Positions 31,943 to 44,366 of a DNA stretch of 64,000 nt are shown piece by piece (positions within the stretch are counted from its first letter, which is position 1; each line of letters starts with the position of its first letter). The notes under the pieces were generated by a model. The model worked only from the letters and a program-made list of their open reading frames with translations, ran no database searches and was not told the DNA's origin. Origin of the DNA: Amaranthus tricolor (taxonomy: Eukaryota; Streptophyta; Magnoliopsida; Caryophyllales; Amaranthaceae); NCBI RefSeq assembly GCF_026212465.1, contig NC_080050.1, positions 1,644,501 through 1,708,500 on the forward strand, given 5' to 3'. A program made the position numbers and the translations under genes.

Positions 31943-34854
31943 GAATTTCCAACCCCATAAATGAAACTAAAATCGTAAAGGGCGGGAGGAAATTCGGGTA
32001 TTACTTAAAAGAAAAGAAAATATTTATACGTTAAAGATTAGTTTTAAAAAGGTGAGTGGAAAATTCGGCAGCATATCTGCTAAACATCGAATATGTGGTA
32101 AAGCAATTAACACAATAAAAACATTAAACTAATCTAAGACATCATTGCCTTTAAAATCTCACGCCACAGCGGAATGATTCATCGCCGGCTTCTCAAATAG
32201 TTAGGGTTGTTGGTCACTTTTTTTTGACAATTAAGAGGAATATATTAACTCCAAAAGAACCTTTTACAATCCAGACAATTAAAGGAACACTTCTCTAAAC
32301 ACATAAGGGAAGCACCACAAAAACTAGAAAGCCAAATAACCAACAAACAAAACAGCCAAAGCGATCAAGCAAAAACCGAAAATCAACTCCAACCACAAAA
32401 TGAGACTATTTCTACTAGCATCATCTAGCCTAGTAGCAACACTAAAGATGATAGTATGAGCAACTTGACTAGGGGACATAGCATGTGCCCCAAACACCCT
32501 AGTATCCGCTGTAACCACACCTGATAGAGAGTCTCAGTCCAAATCATAGAAGAGATAAGAGATTTGCTATTCCTCTTCCTACACGCTTTATTCATACTCT
32601 TCACAGCCATATCAAAAGAAGAAGCCCAAGGGAATTGAAAGAAAAGAGAAGTGAAGTGGTGCACTTTTCGAATAAACTCTCAATCATTGAAAAGGTGATC
32701 TCTATCCTTAATCCCATGCTGACAAAAGACATAACGAGCATCATTGATAACGCCCCACTGAAGAAGTCAAACCTTAGTGAGGAGCCTATCTTGAAGAATT
32801 TGCCACATGCATAAACCACTTATAAGAGAAGTCCTATTATTACACCATAACGTCCGCCAGGGAGGCTTATTGTTGGTCACTTTTAATAGTTGTTAAATGT
32901 AATATAAGTATGCTAATGGTGGGGAATATGATTTTTGTTGTTGGTTTGGTGGTAATAAAAATTACTAATAAAGAATTATTGTATCATGTGTCGCTAACTA
33001 TGATTAAGTGTTGTCGTTGTTAATTGTGGGAACATGGTTGATGTTTAATTGATGTGGTTAGTATGCAATTATTGGCAAACTAATTTCGTATCATGGTTTT
33101 GAGATGTCTAAGCTACTAATTGCGTTGTTTTTATGCTTTGTCACTTCAAACCTTGAGGAATGAAACAAATTTGATTAAAAATCATTATCATCATGAATCG
33201 AATCAATGAAATCGTGTGTAGTACATTACATTATATGAGTTAAGTCTACATAGCTTTGTTTTATTGCAAAAGTGTATGAATTAGACCTTTTCCCCTTGAG
33301 CATACCTTGTGTTAAAATTGAATGGAAACTAATGTGATGGCTAGATTGGATTAATGGCATAGTCCATGAGTAAACATGCTTTGTGGGTATATGGTTGGAG
33401 TGTGTATTAAATGTGAGTTATGATTTTCAAGGATGGTAGTGGGGTATTTCTTAGAGCATATAACTCTTAAATGGAGTCAAGTAGACTTACTAGTCTTACT
33501 TCAAACTTTTATAGGTTCTCAATTCATAAGAAGAAGGTAGAACTATTATTGTGACTTTTTTTCATGCAGTGACGCTTACAACTTACAGCTTACAACTTAT
33601 AGCTTACAGGTACGTACACGCAGTAACTAACCCTTATATGCAATTTTCCCTTAAGATATCATTGTTTATTGTGATAATATGCATTGTATCGAAACCATAA
33701 GGTGCTAGTGAGTAACCTTTATATGAAGAGCTATCAATTATGAAATCCTTGAGCTTAATATAGTTAGAGAATATGAGGGTTAGTAGAAGGGACCATCCCC
33801 TTGTTTATTTAAGATTTAGATTATGTCTTACTTGGAGTTAGAATGACTCCATTATAGGTGGACTTCGTATTTCGTTTGAGTTGTTTAGTGGGTTTTGGCA
33901 TTTTGCTATCCCAGGGCACTCATTAATAGTAGAAAGCTAGAGTTATTCCGGCTTGATTAAACATTACATTACAACTAGTTGGCGTGACCCAACAGGATTA
34001 TATACGATTGATTTAGTAGTCCCTTAGGTGAGATCCGACGGGATCACCATTTGGGGGGTATGAACATACTTTTATCATCGGGCCCCGGGTGGCCGATACT
34101 GCCCCTTGACCGAGGTGTTACCATACGGGCTTTGCAAACCCAAATACGGTAGCCTCTTCACTGAATTGGTACCCCAGTGTGTCTTTTTCCCGAAGATAGG
34201 ATCCGAGAGGGTTAGCTGGAGGGGGTATGAGCTCATACTTTACCATGGCTCCGGATGGTCGATAACGCCCTTGGCCTTGTCACTATGCCATAAAGTAGAG
34301 AAAGATCCATCACTCTTGAATATTCTTCGAGGGATTAGAAGTTTTTAAAGGAAATCGTGTAGTAAATAGGAATTTTTAGATAGATGAGTAGAATCTTTAT
34401 TGTCGTGCAATTTAATTGTTCTATTCACTTGTTCCGTGGTTCTTACTGACGTAAACTGTTTGTTTTCATTGTTGATGGCTCGTCTTTGATGGCCCTGCTA
34501 TGACGCGTTGGTCTATGATCTTACGTTGAGCAGCAGGGACATCATAGATAGACATTACAAGTGATGGAGCTTCTATGCATTGCATACGGGGGAATGAGTG
34601 AGAGTTTTGAAGTGTACAATATTCTTATTTTTTTGACTTTACCTGTAGTATATTTTCATTCAGGTTGTTTATGTTCTGAGTTTGAAGCACATGTTCTCCT
34701 TTTTGTATAAGTTATCTCCGCTGCGTTGTTTTTGTAGTTTGTAAGATTTAAATAGTTTTCGTTCTTTTTCTTTCTTCAAACTCAGGCGTTTACTTTGGAA
34801 CCACGATCCATGCTTATACATGTCGACAAAGAATTAGGCGATGAACATTCCGCC
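31943..34854. mobile_element. LTR-derived sequence between inverted arms
   Basis: No complete open frame. A second GGAAATTCGGGTATTAC motif lies at about 31992. The stretch 34020-34330 is GC-rich compared with its surroundings and contains an internal duplication (34051-34126 against 34225-34295: GGGGGTATGA...CATAC, GGTGGCCGATA/GGATGGTCGATA). This looks like LTR or untranslated parts of Gypsy-type elements, without gag-pol. A separate LINE fragment is nested at 32223-32869. Confidence 0.4.
32223..32869 (-). pseudogene. 5'-truncated LINE with target duplication
   Basis: Flanked by a 14-15 bp direct repeat TTGTTGGTCACTTTT (from 32207 and from 32870), with the A-tail as a T run at 32218-32226. 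The minus-strand translation gives LLTKVRLLQWGVINDARYVF (a zf-RVT type zinc-binding motif of plant L1 LINEs), then KDRDHLFND and the LINE C-terminal tail with frameshifts. About 650 bp, so only the 3' end of the LINE was copied. Clear retroposition. Confidence 0.88.
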
Positions 34855-35085
34855 GTGATATTTTGTTATAAGGTCGATGCTGCCTCTTCTTGATTATGTT
34901 TTAGTGCGCGTTTATTTTCTTTTGGTGCGTCCAATTTCAAGGCAGATGCTGCCAAAATTTCCGCACAATTTTGTTTGGAAGTTTTTTTATAATCCTTTTA
35001 ATTAAATCAATCAAACTTTACTTCTTTTCTTTTCCTTTTCTTTATTTTTGTGTTATTTTATTTTAAATGTAACACCCGAATTTCC
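34855..35085 (+). repeat. Long inverted repeat, right arm
   Basis: Reverse complement of 31703-31930 with small differences. It ends ...AAATGTAACACCCGAATTTCC (17-20 nt shared core). Sequence homologous to the duplicated CUL1 upstream region resumes at about 35655. Confidence 0.85.
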
Positions 35086-37180
35086 TTCGTTCCCTTGCGG
35101 TTTTATTTAGATAATGTTACACCACCCCTTCTATTTCTTCATTTCATTTTATTTAGATAATAAAGCATCATACATTTTACTAAAAAGCTTTGAGAATTTC
35201 ATGTGTCACAACTGAAGAAAGTTTGCCAAATGGAACACATTTATTGGCTAAAGAAAATTGATATGGCATTTGATTTTGACCAATATTTCTATCATTAAAA
35301 TATCTTTGACTAGGAATTATTTATAGTTAAATTAAGTAAATTAGAGAATATAATATAGTGCATAATATATTTTTATCAATTTTCGAAATTATAAAGTTAA
35401 TTTATACATACAACTGTCGATATTGAGTGTTTCTACTACATAATATCTCTGACTATATATTTTTAATATCATATGTTTGTAAATGTTGATGCTAAAAAAA
35501 AAATTGTGCATTGCATGGTTTGCAACAATTAGTTTCTATTACAATAGCATAATTAGTTAATTACCCCTCTATTTGAAATAGAACTCTCTTTAAGATCTTG
35601 AAAGTTGCATCTTCCTTCCTAAGCCATAACTCACTTTCTACAAAAATTTTCAAACAAATAATCCTAAAATAAAGTTATTTGCTATACATTTTGTGTAATT
35701 TATGTTTTATCTCTAATTATCTAATCTAAAGTGTAAAATATTTCCTTTTTCTGATCAGCCAAACCCAAAAAAGCCTGGCGATGGAGTAGGACCAACCATG
35801 TTGGAGGGAATCGCTGAACCAATAGCGAACGTAATTAAGCGCCAAGGGTTATATATGCAACCCCATTAAAAATTACAAGAATGTAATATTAAAGGCACGA
35901 ACCTATAACTTTACTGCAACATGTGTTGCATCTCACTTATAATTTACCAGGTTTTCATAAATCGGATAATCCGGATCTGGATAACATATTTTTGGAAACC
36001 GGATATCCGATATTCAGTTTTTATTTATTTATTTTTTACTTTTCGTAAATAAAATTATGATCGTCTTTATTAAGCTAACCTTGGCTTGAATCTTAATATA
36101 ATTTTTAATCCCAGTTTCTTTTTTTTCTTTTTTTTTATGATTGTTTTTACTTAAACAAATGTGTAATAATGTTATTCTTTAATTTTCCTTAATTTGTCTT
36201 TTATGGCTAATTAAGCTAAATATTTTTAGAGAGTTAATATTTGAATTTTATATAAAAAAAATTCCAAATAAAAATAGAGATAAAAACTCATGGTTGAACG
36301 AAAAAAGACAAAAAAAAAATAAAATAAAATATTCTATCAAAACCGGGTATCCGGATCCGATTCGATTTAAACTAGGTATCCGAATTTCAAATATCCGATT
36401 TAAACCGGGTTGAAATTGGATCACATTTTTAGGTATCTGAAAAACCGAATATTCGAATTTCCGGATCCGATTTTGAACATTTCAAGGATTAGAAGATACA
36501 AAAGAAGATTATATTATAGAGTTAAGAAAAGATCATTAGGAGAGCAAGTAGTGCTTTTATTATAGTATAGCTATTTGTTTTATTTGATGTATTATTATGT
36601 GATATCACTCTAATGAATTGTTGATTTTTGACATTTATGATGATGTATTTGAAATTTGGTCTTATGTTGAGCAATAAAAGAATTACAAATATAACAAATA
36701 TTGTAACTTCTTTTGCATTGCATTGGGGCAGTGAAGAGTACAAAACATTATATTATGTAATCGTTTTGTTTTTGTAGCTCCAATTATTGTTTTTATAAAC
36801 CTTACATTATATATGATTTTTGTATGAGGCCTTAGTGACCTTCTTTGTATTTCCATGATTCCACTGCATAGTTTGTATCTTAAATTGATTTGTGTCATTT
36901 TCAAACTCAAGCGTGTTTATAAAAATCACAATCCATGCTTGAAATGATGTACACAAGAGTCGACGATGAGTTAAAATTGTGGTATATTAGTTCAAAGCAA
37001 TGATCCTTAGATTAGTTTGACTTTCTTATTGTATTTTCCATCTTACCATATTTTAGATTTTTTGGGGAGTTGCTTGTTGAAATTTACTTTTAAGCATTAT
37101 TCATTAAGTTTTAATATTTTTCTTATTTATAGTTTATATTTTTATGTAATACTCGAATTTCCAAACATCTTATTTGTAGT
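35086..37180. other. Decayed repeats downstream of TROL
   Basis: No gene. 35655-35812 is the outer part of the CUL1 upstream duplication. 35950-36480 contains inverted ATCCGGATC/GGATATCCGA motifs like a hAT-type element. 36760-37180 is a diverged relative of 34730-35080 (shared TTCAAACTCA.GCGT, ATCCATGCTT, GTCGAC and a degraded TGTAATACTCGAATTTCC). Confidence 0.5.
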
Positions 37181-37526
37181 TTACTTTTAAGCATTATTCA
37201 TTAAGTTTTAAGGTGTTCGAAAACTCACCAGTATTACGGCACCCCCAAACTACAAAGCAAACACTTGAACCACTTAAATTCCCAAAGTTATGACAACCCT
37301 AAATCTATACTCTGCTTCAGCCGATGATCCAAAGACTGACTCGCTAGTTTTCGTAGAAATGGGAGAATTATCCAAGATAGCTAACCAATTTAACAACTTA
37401 TATGGAAATGTTTTGAATTTCTTCTTCAATCTTTAGGTAAAGTCCTAGGTTCTTCTTACTTATCTCTTCTTTTAATTAAGATGTTTCCTAAGTTATGTTT
37501 TTGTGAATATTTGAATTAATTAATGT

Positions 37527-37763
37527 TGTGTTTGGGAATTATGATTTCATTTGAAAATTTGAAATCGACTCAAATTTATTGTTTGGCAAAATAAAAATTT
37601 TCAAATTTCAATTTGGATTAAATTCCACCATTGTTTTTAAAGTAATAAAAGTTAAGAATTTGAATATAACAACCCAAACCTTATCATTTTAAAATTCTTT
37701 ATTTATGTTTTCAAAATTGAAATTCATAATTTAAAACGAAATACTTGTTTCCAAACATACACA
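37527..37763. mobile_element. MITE with TGTGTTTGG ends (approximate)
   Basis: The left end TGTGTTTGGGAATTATGATTTC and the right end inward TGTGTATGTTTGGAAAC flank an AT-rich body with repeated AAATTT-type palindromes. The target duplication was not resolved. Confidence 0.4.
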
Positions 37764-39381
37764 AGCTTAATTGAATACAAAATTTAAAAAACCTTTCCTA
37801 GAAATTATTTCTTATATATAATAAGTGTCTTTTTACCCGAGCCTTTTGATCAGATCTTGTTTGCTGTTAGTAACAACGAATAAGGAAAAAACTGATCAAA
37901 ACGTTAAGTATAACTTAATTTGCTACTAGGAGCATTTAACAAGCCTTCCTTATATATTTTTATTAAATTAAGTTATAATTTTAAAAAAAATATGTATTAC
38001 TTGAACAAGTGATACGTATTTTTTTTTATTATTGGCTTCCATAGATGAATAAAATAATAGAGCAGTAATAAAATAAAGTGGCATCTATTTTGACATTCAC
38101 TGTTTATTATTGACTTCGTTCGAACATTATTAAGTTTACTTTTCATATTTTATTTCGCAAACAATATGGTCTAATCTTTTGATTCCCGTCAATGATTATC
38201 ACATTTTTAGTTAAAAGCAAACCTAAATTATTTGGTTTACATGGTTAACATAAATTTTAAATTTTACAATATTATAATTTTAGAGTTTATGTAATACTCT
38301 CTTATTCATAAAAAATGAGACATTTTCTTATTGCGCTAATTCAATGAAATATCAATATCCTTTATGGAAAAAGAGATTTTCCACCTATTTTTAAATAGTT
38401 TCCCACTCTCTATAGTTTGGTTCAAAACCTAAATGTCCCATTCTCTATAAATAGGAGAGAGTAATAAGAACATGACTTTTGCAGATCAAAATATTTAAAA
38501 TATGTCAGGATATAAAGAAGGAAAGAATAGAAAAGGTTAAAGAAAATGAGACTAAAAATAGATAAGTATTTCTACCAAACTTCTACATTGTAGGAGATAT
38601 TTGTTTATCATAAAATGTTGAAAGTGTCATCTTTTTAATTCAATTCTCCTCGTAAATAATGTAAATAACAATATTAATAAAAATACTAAAGATTTTTCTG
38701 CTTTCGAGTTTTTGGCCATGCAATTATGAATAACAAAGAGAGGAGACGTAGCAAAGAGGACGATAGTGGTGAGGTGTTGGTGACTTTTAGTAGTGGAGGG
38801 TGTGGGAAGGCCAGATGGGGTGGTAGCATTGGACATTGGTAAAGGTGGAAGGGAGCAGGTAAATTTTATGAAGAAAATGAAATAATTGGAGTTAGACAAT
38901 CATGATCATCAAGGTAGCTAAAAGATTTTTCAACTAAAATTACACTAGTATTTTATTCCTACCACCGTTTATTACTATCTACCAAACGAACCGTAAATCT
39001 TTCAATAACATTGACTTTGAAGTTAATTCTGACTTTTTTGACCCTCTTAATAGAAAAAAATCACATTGAGACTAAATACCGGTACATTTAAGATGTGCTA
39101 ATAGACAAAAGACAACCCTTTGGATTTGTAGATATTATATTTAGGAGTATGCAAGTACAATAGAGTGTATATGTAGGCTCAACTTTGAGAAAGCGAAACA
39201 AAAAACTCATTTTGCAATGAACTCCTTAAGGTAGCTAGCATATCAATAGTACAAATTTTATGACCTAGCTAGAATTCGAGACGATCAAATGTCTCAAGCT
39301 TGCATTTGCCCGCGTGCAGTGGCAATTGATCGCATGTTAATAACTCAAAATAACGAAAAGATTATCGAAAAGCTCAAACGC
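37764..39381. other. TROL 3' flank, no further gene
   Basis: AT-rich spacer. 38455-38670 is a third, more diverged copy of the outer CUL1 upstream sequence (GAGACTAAAAATAGATAA...). A Tourist-like end (TACCAAACGAACCGTAA) closes near 38993, but its left end was not found. Confidence 0.5.
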
Positions 39382-42300
39382 TCAAGGTTGCGATGGACAA
39401 GGGGAAGTCGGAGGCTTGAAATCTGGGTACTGCAATAAGATTATAAACCAAAAATTAGACCTTGTTCAAAGTTCGTCAAGAATAAGAAGGAAAAGAAGGA
39501 TAATTACTGCTGCGTATGGAGAAAGTGGCCTAGATTGTGATGCTGCTTTAACTTCATTTTGAGGCGTCAAATTGATTTCTGTAGACGCTTCTGGTTGCGA
39601 CTCCAGGACAGCTTCAATCTTCGAGATGCTGTCTTTGGCTTTGATTTCTGCAACCGGCTGCACAGGCGGTTCTGGTTGTGGCTCGGGGACAGTTTCTACT
39701 TTAGCAGCTTCGGAAGGTGACTCCGCGGGTGCTGGGAGAGCCTTGTTTAGAGTTACCGGTAGAAGGGCAGTTCCTATTTCCTGCAATAAACACGAAAACA
39801 GGAGAAATGAACATCACAGATCCATCCTACAGCATCATTCTTAAATCTACAAAAATGCGTTCAAACAAGGGTTATATTGCAGAAGATCGATAAAGGACTG
39901 ACCGCTATATCCGAGACAATATCCTTGGGAGCGATCTTGTTGTTCACGAAATCATCAAGTTGTCGCAATGTTTTCTTTCTATCCTGTCATAACGATCCAG
40001 AATAAACGTAAGCAAAATCAAAATATGTCATATACATGCTTACGGGTGTTCAATGGGCTTTGTAAGGGCCGGGTCGAAAACAGGCTCTATTATAATTAAA
40101 ATGAAGCGAGCTATAAAAGGGCTCAATAAGGATTGGAAACGGGCTTTTCCAAATAACATAATTAATAGATAATTTAAATATTATAAATAACAATGTCAAT
40201 GGGGTTATTAATAATTTTCAATTTAATTATTATAAATTGATAAATGGGGATTAAAATGATTTTCAGTAATAAAATGGGCCAGGTTGGGCTTTCAAAGCTC
40301 GGCCTATTTAAAGCCCGTATTAAGTTTAAAGGGGCCTTATCCAACCTGGCCCATATTTACTTAAGACCGACCCTTTTCCGGCCCATTGAACCCTATACAC
40401 GATTACCAGACTCAAAATGGCTATGATAACAATACGAAGAGAATTCAGATGACTTGCCTCTTGGAACAGAAAGTTCTTGCTGAACACCTGGATAATTGCG
40501 GCTGCGCCTAGAACTTCGAGAACAGTTTCCATCTGGAAGGAAGTAAAGAAAATTGAAGATGAATAATTATTCGAGACATGATTATTAGAATTTGTTCCCG
40601 AATTAATGAAAAGAGTGAACCTCAGCAAAAGCCAATAAACCGAGTCCAGCAGCTGCACCAAGCGCTACTAGTGAGAAGGCGTCAATACCCTCCTGCAAGC
40701 CAGAAACTCCGTGTATTATAACATGACAATGAGGAGAAGATTAAAAAGTTCCCGACAAAAAGAGAAGGTTAACGGGTTGTTAGATTGATACATAATTGCA
40801 CTGGAGTTTCCATATAGCCAGAACAATGTCACATGATTCGCTAATCTCCTTTCAAATCGTGAATTGAAAAAAGCGAATTATGGTCGTTTTAGGCTATTTC
40901 TGAACCATTTTGAGCGAATCGTGAATCCAAAAGCTGAACTAGCGAATAACGTTTCACTGAGCCAGAAAGTAGTTTGGTTTACGGAAACACAAGAACGGAG
41001 GTAGCTCCTTAGGTACGTAAATTCACTTTCCACTTTCTATGTACGACTAAACGAACGCTAAATTTAGCATAGCCATTTACTCATTTAGTTATGAAGCAAT
41101 ATTAACTCTAGTCCATTTGCCATCTTAACTAACTTGATCTCATAAAAGTAATACTTGGGCAAAGCATCAGCTACATGCTATACATTAATTTAAGATGTCA
41201 AAGCCATATTAATCTCAGCTCGATTAGCAATGCAAATATGCACTAAACTACTTTTATCTTCATGCATATTTAAAATCACTTCATTTGTCCGTTCTCTATA
41301 TGGTCAAAGATTTATAGTTCTTTCGTTCTGAAATATAATAGACTAGCATAACTCTATATCTCATGTGAACTTATTAATGTGAAGTTGCAAGTGATATTTT
41401 TTATCATGTCAATCAAAAATCACCTCGTTATTATAAGGGTAATATTGTGTACACCTAACCCCCAAACCATGTTTGAGTGAGAGTAGCGTGGGGGAACTTA
41501 ATGGCATTAACATTTATAAGTCAAGAAACATACGCCAAAAGCTTCCGTCAGACTGCTCAAATCAAGACTGAACGATTTCTGTGGTACGATCCAGGGGAGA
41601 CTGCTATTCTGCAGCACAGAAGAGCATATCATCAGTGCAAAAGGGGATAAGTAAAGTATCAAAGTAAAAACTGAAAGAAAAAAGAACCATGATTCTAAAA
41701 AGCCGAAGAAGGAATAGCAGCACAGACCATCCATCCTCGAGGACCTTCTGCTCCGTCTTTGATAGCATATGCAGATTTAAACCCATTTGCAGTCACCAAT
41801 TCTGCAACTAACTCCGAGTTTCCATCGAATCTGGCAGTATTGAGAAGAGAAAGAGAGAAAAATATAGTTCTAAGTTCAAACACAAGCGAAAAACAAGTAC
41901 TTTGATAAACTTTATAAGCATGTTTGTTTCTGATTCATTAGCAATGGTCTGTTTTGCAAATATGGATATTTTGTTCACAGATGACATTGCTCAGATGTCA
42001 GTAGCTTGTCACATTTCTCAAATATGAATAAGGTTGTGCATGCTCCTGTTAGAGTATATAACATATTATGGAGCCTCAACATTCAGCTTAAGCTTTTGGT
42101 TGAGTTGGTTCCATGATATGGTATCAGAAGCCAATATGACAACAGATCACGGGTTCGAATCTCATTACATATGAGGAGGGCATGTTCCACACTTCTTGCT
42201 CAAAGTGCTCTCATGTGAGGGGTGTGTTAGAGTATATAACATATCCTGGGGTCTCAAGCATCAGCATAAGCTTTTGATTGAGCTGGTTCCTTAATAATCC

Positions 42301-44366
42301 CCTCCACCATTCACGTAATTTACTCCTCATCCCTTTGAATTTTCTGCAATGTTGTGTAGCAAATTCAAAGGAGCGAGGGAGTACAACGGAAGATTTCTTA
42401 CCTTTTAAGGCATGAGAGTAATGTTTGTGTTCATTTGCAATGATACTCGTGCATAAATAAAGCTAATTCTATCTGGTAAGCATTTACAAATGGTGGCCAA
42501 GCATAAGCTATTATACAATGAAAATCATATTGCAATATCCATGACCCTCTAAATTATGCCCATATATTTTTGGGATCACTTCATACAATCCCTAAAATAG
42601 CAATGAATTGTAATGGTAATTTTAAAAGGAAAAAAAAAAAACAAATTACTCATAACCACAGATGTTACACTCACATAAAACAACAATACAAATTCTTATG
42701 ACATGAGTCGAATTCAACAATTTTATAGAACATTAAGAACAAATTGTGAACAATCTCTTGATAATTACCAAAATAGTTACTGCCTACAAAAAAAACCTTA
42801 ACGGCCTACCAAACAATGGGAATGATTTGTATGTAGTGTAAACTTTCATGAAATGCATTATGTCATTTCCATGGCAAGGAAACTTCGATCTTATAAAAGT
42901 TTTTGTTCACAATTTTTCATTACCAACTAATACCACCTTTTTAAATGGTATAGCATTAGAATGAATTTTATGAAGCAAACGGGATATTGAAAACAACAAG
43001 CATGACCACTAAACTTGGCAAGAGATTTTTAACCAAAATTAGACTAAATTTCTATTATCATTCTCATCATTTAATATCTATTACCAAACATATCATTACG
43101 GTCCGCTTGGTAGGTGGTTATAAACGATGGCAATGGGAATCCCGTTTGGTAGGTGGTAATAAACGATGGCAATGAGAATGAAAACTAGTGTAATTTTAGT
43201 TGATAAATCTCTTGGCTACCTTGATGGCCATACTTGTCCAACTTCAATCATCTCATATTCTATAAAATTCATTCCAATGCATTAACATTGGAAGAGGTGG
43301 TATTAGGTGGTAATGGAAATTTGTAATCAAAATAACTTTTTTGTGATCAACGTTTGATTATCGTGGAAATGACATGTAACTTTTGATGAAATTTTACACT
43401 ATATATCATTCTCATTACCACTATTTAATAACACTAATCAAAGGGGCCGTAAGAGTTATAATCAAAAAATAGTGTACAACCTCTTGAACTACAAATCATA
43501 ACTAGTTTATCAAACAAATCTAACCCCTAAAAACCACATAACCAAGATTAAAGTGAAAACACATAAAAACAAGCACCTTAATCAACAACATTTCATTATC
43601 TCTATGTCATTAAATAAGAGGTTAGATTTATGCAATCTTACCCTTGTCAGAAAGCCCATGTTAGCAAACACTCTACAACTTCACACAAAAACAAACAACA
43701 TATGTAAGAAAATTGACTAAATTGAGCTTAAAATTCTCACTTGTCCAAAATATACAGAGTAGTATTCTCTGGATCCTTGAACTTCAAAGACAACTTCTGC
43801 AAAAAACCTGGCTTATCTTCACCCCTATAAACAATCGAAACCGCCTTTTTCTTCAATCCTCGAATATCAGGACTACCAACTTCCCTCAATTCCTTCAAGG
43901 ATCTTATATCAAGAAGCTGAGAATTGGGATCATCAGCCAATTTAGCATATGAACTTTTAGCTGATTGAACCCCAAAATTCTTAGGTTTTCCCCCAAGAAC
44001 TTGAGATAAAATCAATGGAACTGCAATTACAGCAACACCACCAGCAATTATAATTGGGTTATTGACGATTGTTTCGACAACACTTCCAGCATCAAAATCA
44101 GCTGCAGAATTTGTGTTTACTGATTGTTCTAATGCTTCCTCATAAGTTAAAGCACCTGCAATTTTAGCACTAAAAGTAGAAGCTAAAAAAACTAAACTTC
44201 CATTAAATTTTCTTGCTAAATCTTCTGTAATATTTGGTGGGTTTATTTTATTTGATGGAAATTTGAGTGATGGAAGTACTGGGATTTGAGAAAATTTTCT
44301 GGGTTTTCCTCTTTGATTAGGAAGAACACAAATGGGTTTCAATCCTACTGCATTGAGGGCTTCCAT
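39382..44366 (-). CDS. TROL: Thylakoid rhodanese-like protein TROL, FNR anchor
   Basis: Eight exons (44366-43741, 41830-41728, 41608-41534, 40692-40621, 40532-40458, 39983-39903, 39780-39508, 39429-39382) join to 450 residues. The protein has a plastid-targeting N-terminus ([20 protein letters not shown]), a membrane segment at about 103-124, a rhodanese-like domain at about 130-255, a second hydrophobic region at about 272-310, a Pro/Glu-rich linker and a C-terminal ferredoxin-NADP reductase-binding motif (SPYAAYPDFKPP, ending SPCPSQP). The protein tethers FNR to thylakoids and tunes photosynthetic electron flow. The rhodanese loop reads YILDKFDGNS with no cysteine at the catalytic position, so sulfurtransferase activity is unlikely, as known for the family. 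I chose ATG 44366 (MEALN) over the upstream in-frame ATG 44408 because it matches family N-termini. Confidence 0.97.
40041..40395. mobile_element. hAT-type MITE in TROL intron 5
   Basis: The ends TACGGGTGTTCAATGGGC and, inward from the right, TAGGGTTCAATGGGCCGG are inverted. The flanks TACATGCT (40033-40040) and TACACGAT (40396-40403) match at 6 of 8 positions, as an aged 8-bp target duplication. GGGCCGGGTC-type motifs lie beneath both ends. Confidence 0.65.
40452..40458 (-). other. GC-type splice donor, TROL intron 5
   Basis: Exon 5 ends CAAGAG and the intron opens GCAAGTC. The next exon begins GATAGAAAG, giving the conserved FQEDRKKTL junction. AG/GCAAGT is the best-fit GC-AG donor. There is no in-frame GT alternative at the site. 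Confidence 0.9.
42047..42296 (+). mobile_element. TRIM retrotransposon in TROL intron 1
   Basis: Two short terminal direct repeats, 42047-42117 and 42225-42296, both start TGTTAGAGTATATAACATAT and share AAGCTTTTGRTTGAG. The first is followed at 42119-42132 by TGGTATCAGAAGCC, a primer-binding site for initiator tRNA-Met with one extra base. The second is preceded by the purine tract TGTGAGGGG. The total of 250 bp without coding capacity fits a terminal-repeat retrotransposon in miniature. The 5-bp target duplication is not evident. Confidence 0.85.
42801..43449. mobile_element. Two adjacent Tourist-like MITEs in TROL intron 1
   Basis: One runs from about 42801 (ACGGCCTACCAAACAATGGG) to about 43090 (CTATTACCAAACAT). 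The next runs from 43099 (CGGTCCGCTTGGTAGGTGG) to 43449 (AAAGGGGCCG) with TTA/TAA at its sides. The second has a tandemly doubled end (TTGGTAGGTGGT.ATAAACGA at about 43106 and 43146). Boundaries are approximate. Confidence 0.55.

Noticed and set aside
39572..39844. Plus-strand frame opposite TROL exon 7
   Set aside because: Antisense shadow of the Pro/Glu-rich linker.
40326..40661. 111-codon minus-strand frame covering TROL exon 5 and intron
   Set aside because: Only 40458-40532 is exon; the rest reads through an intron and a MITE.
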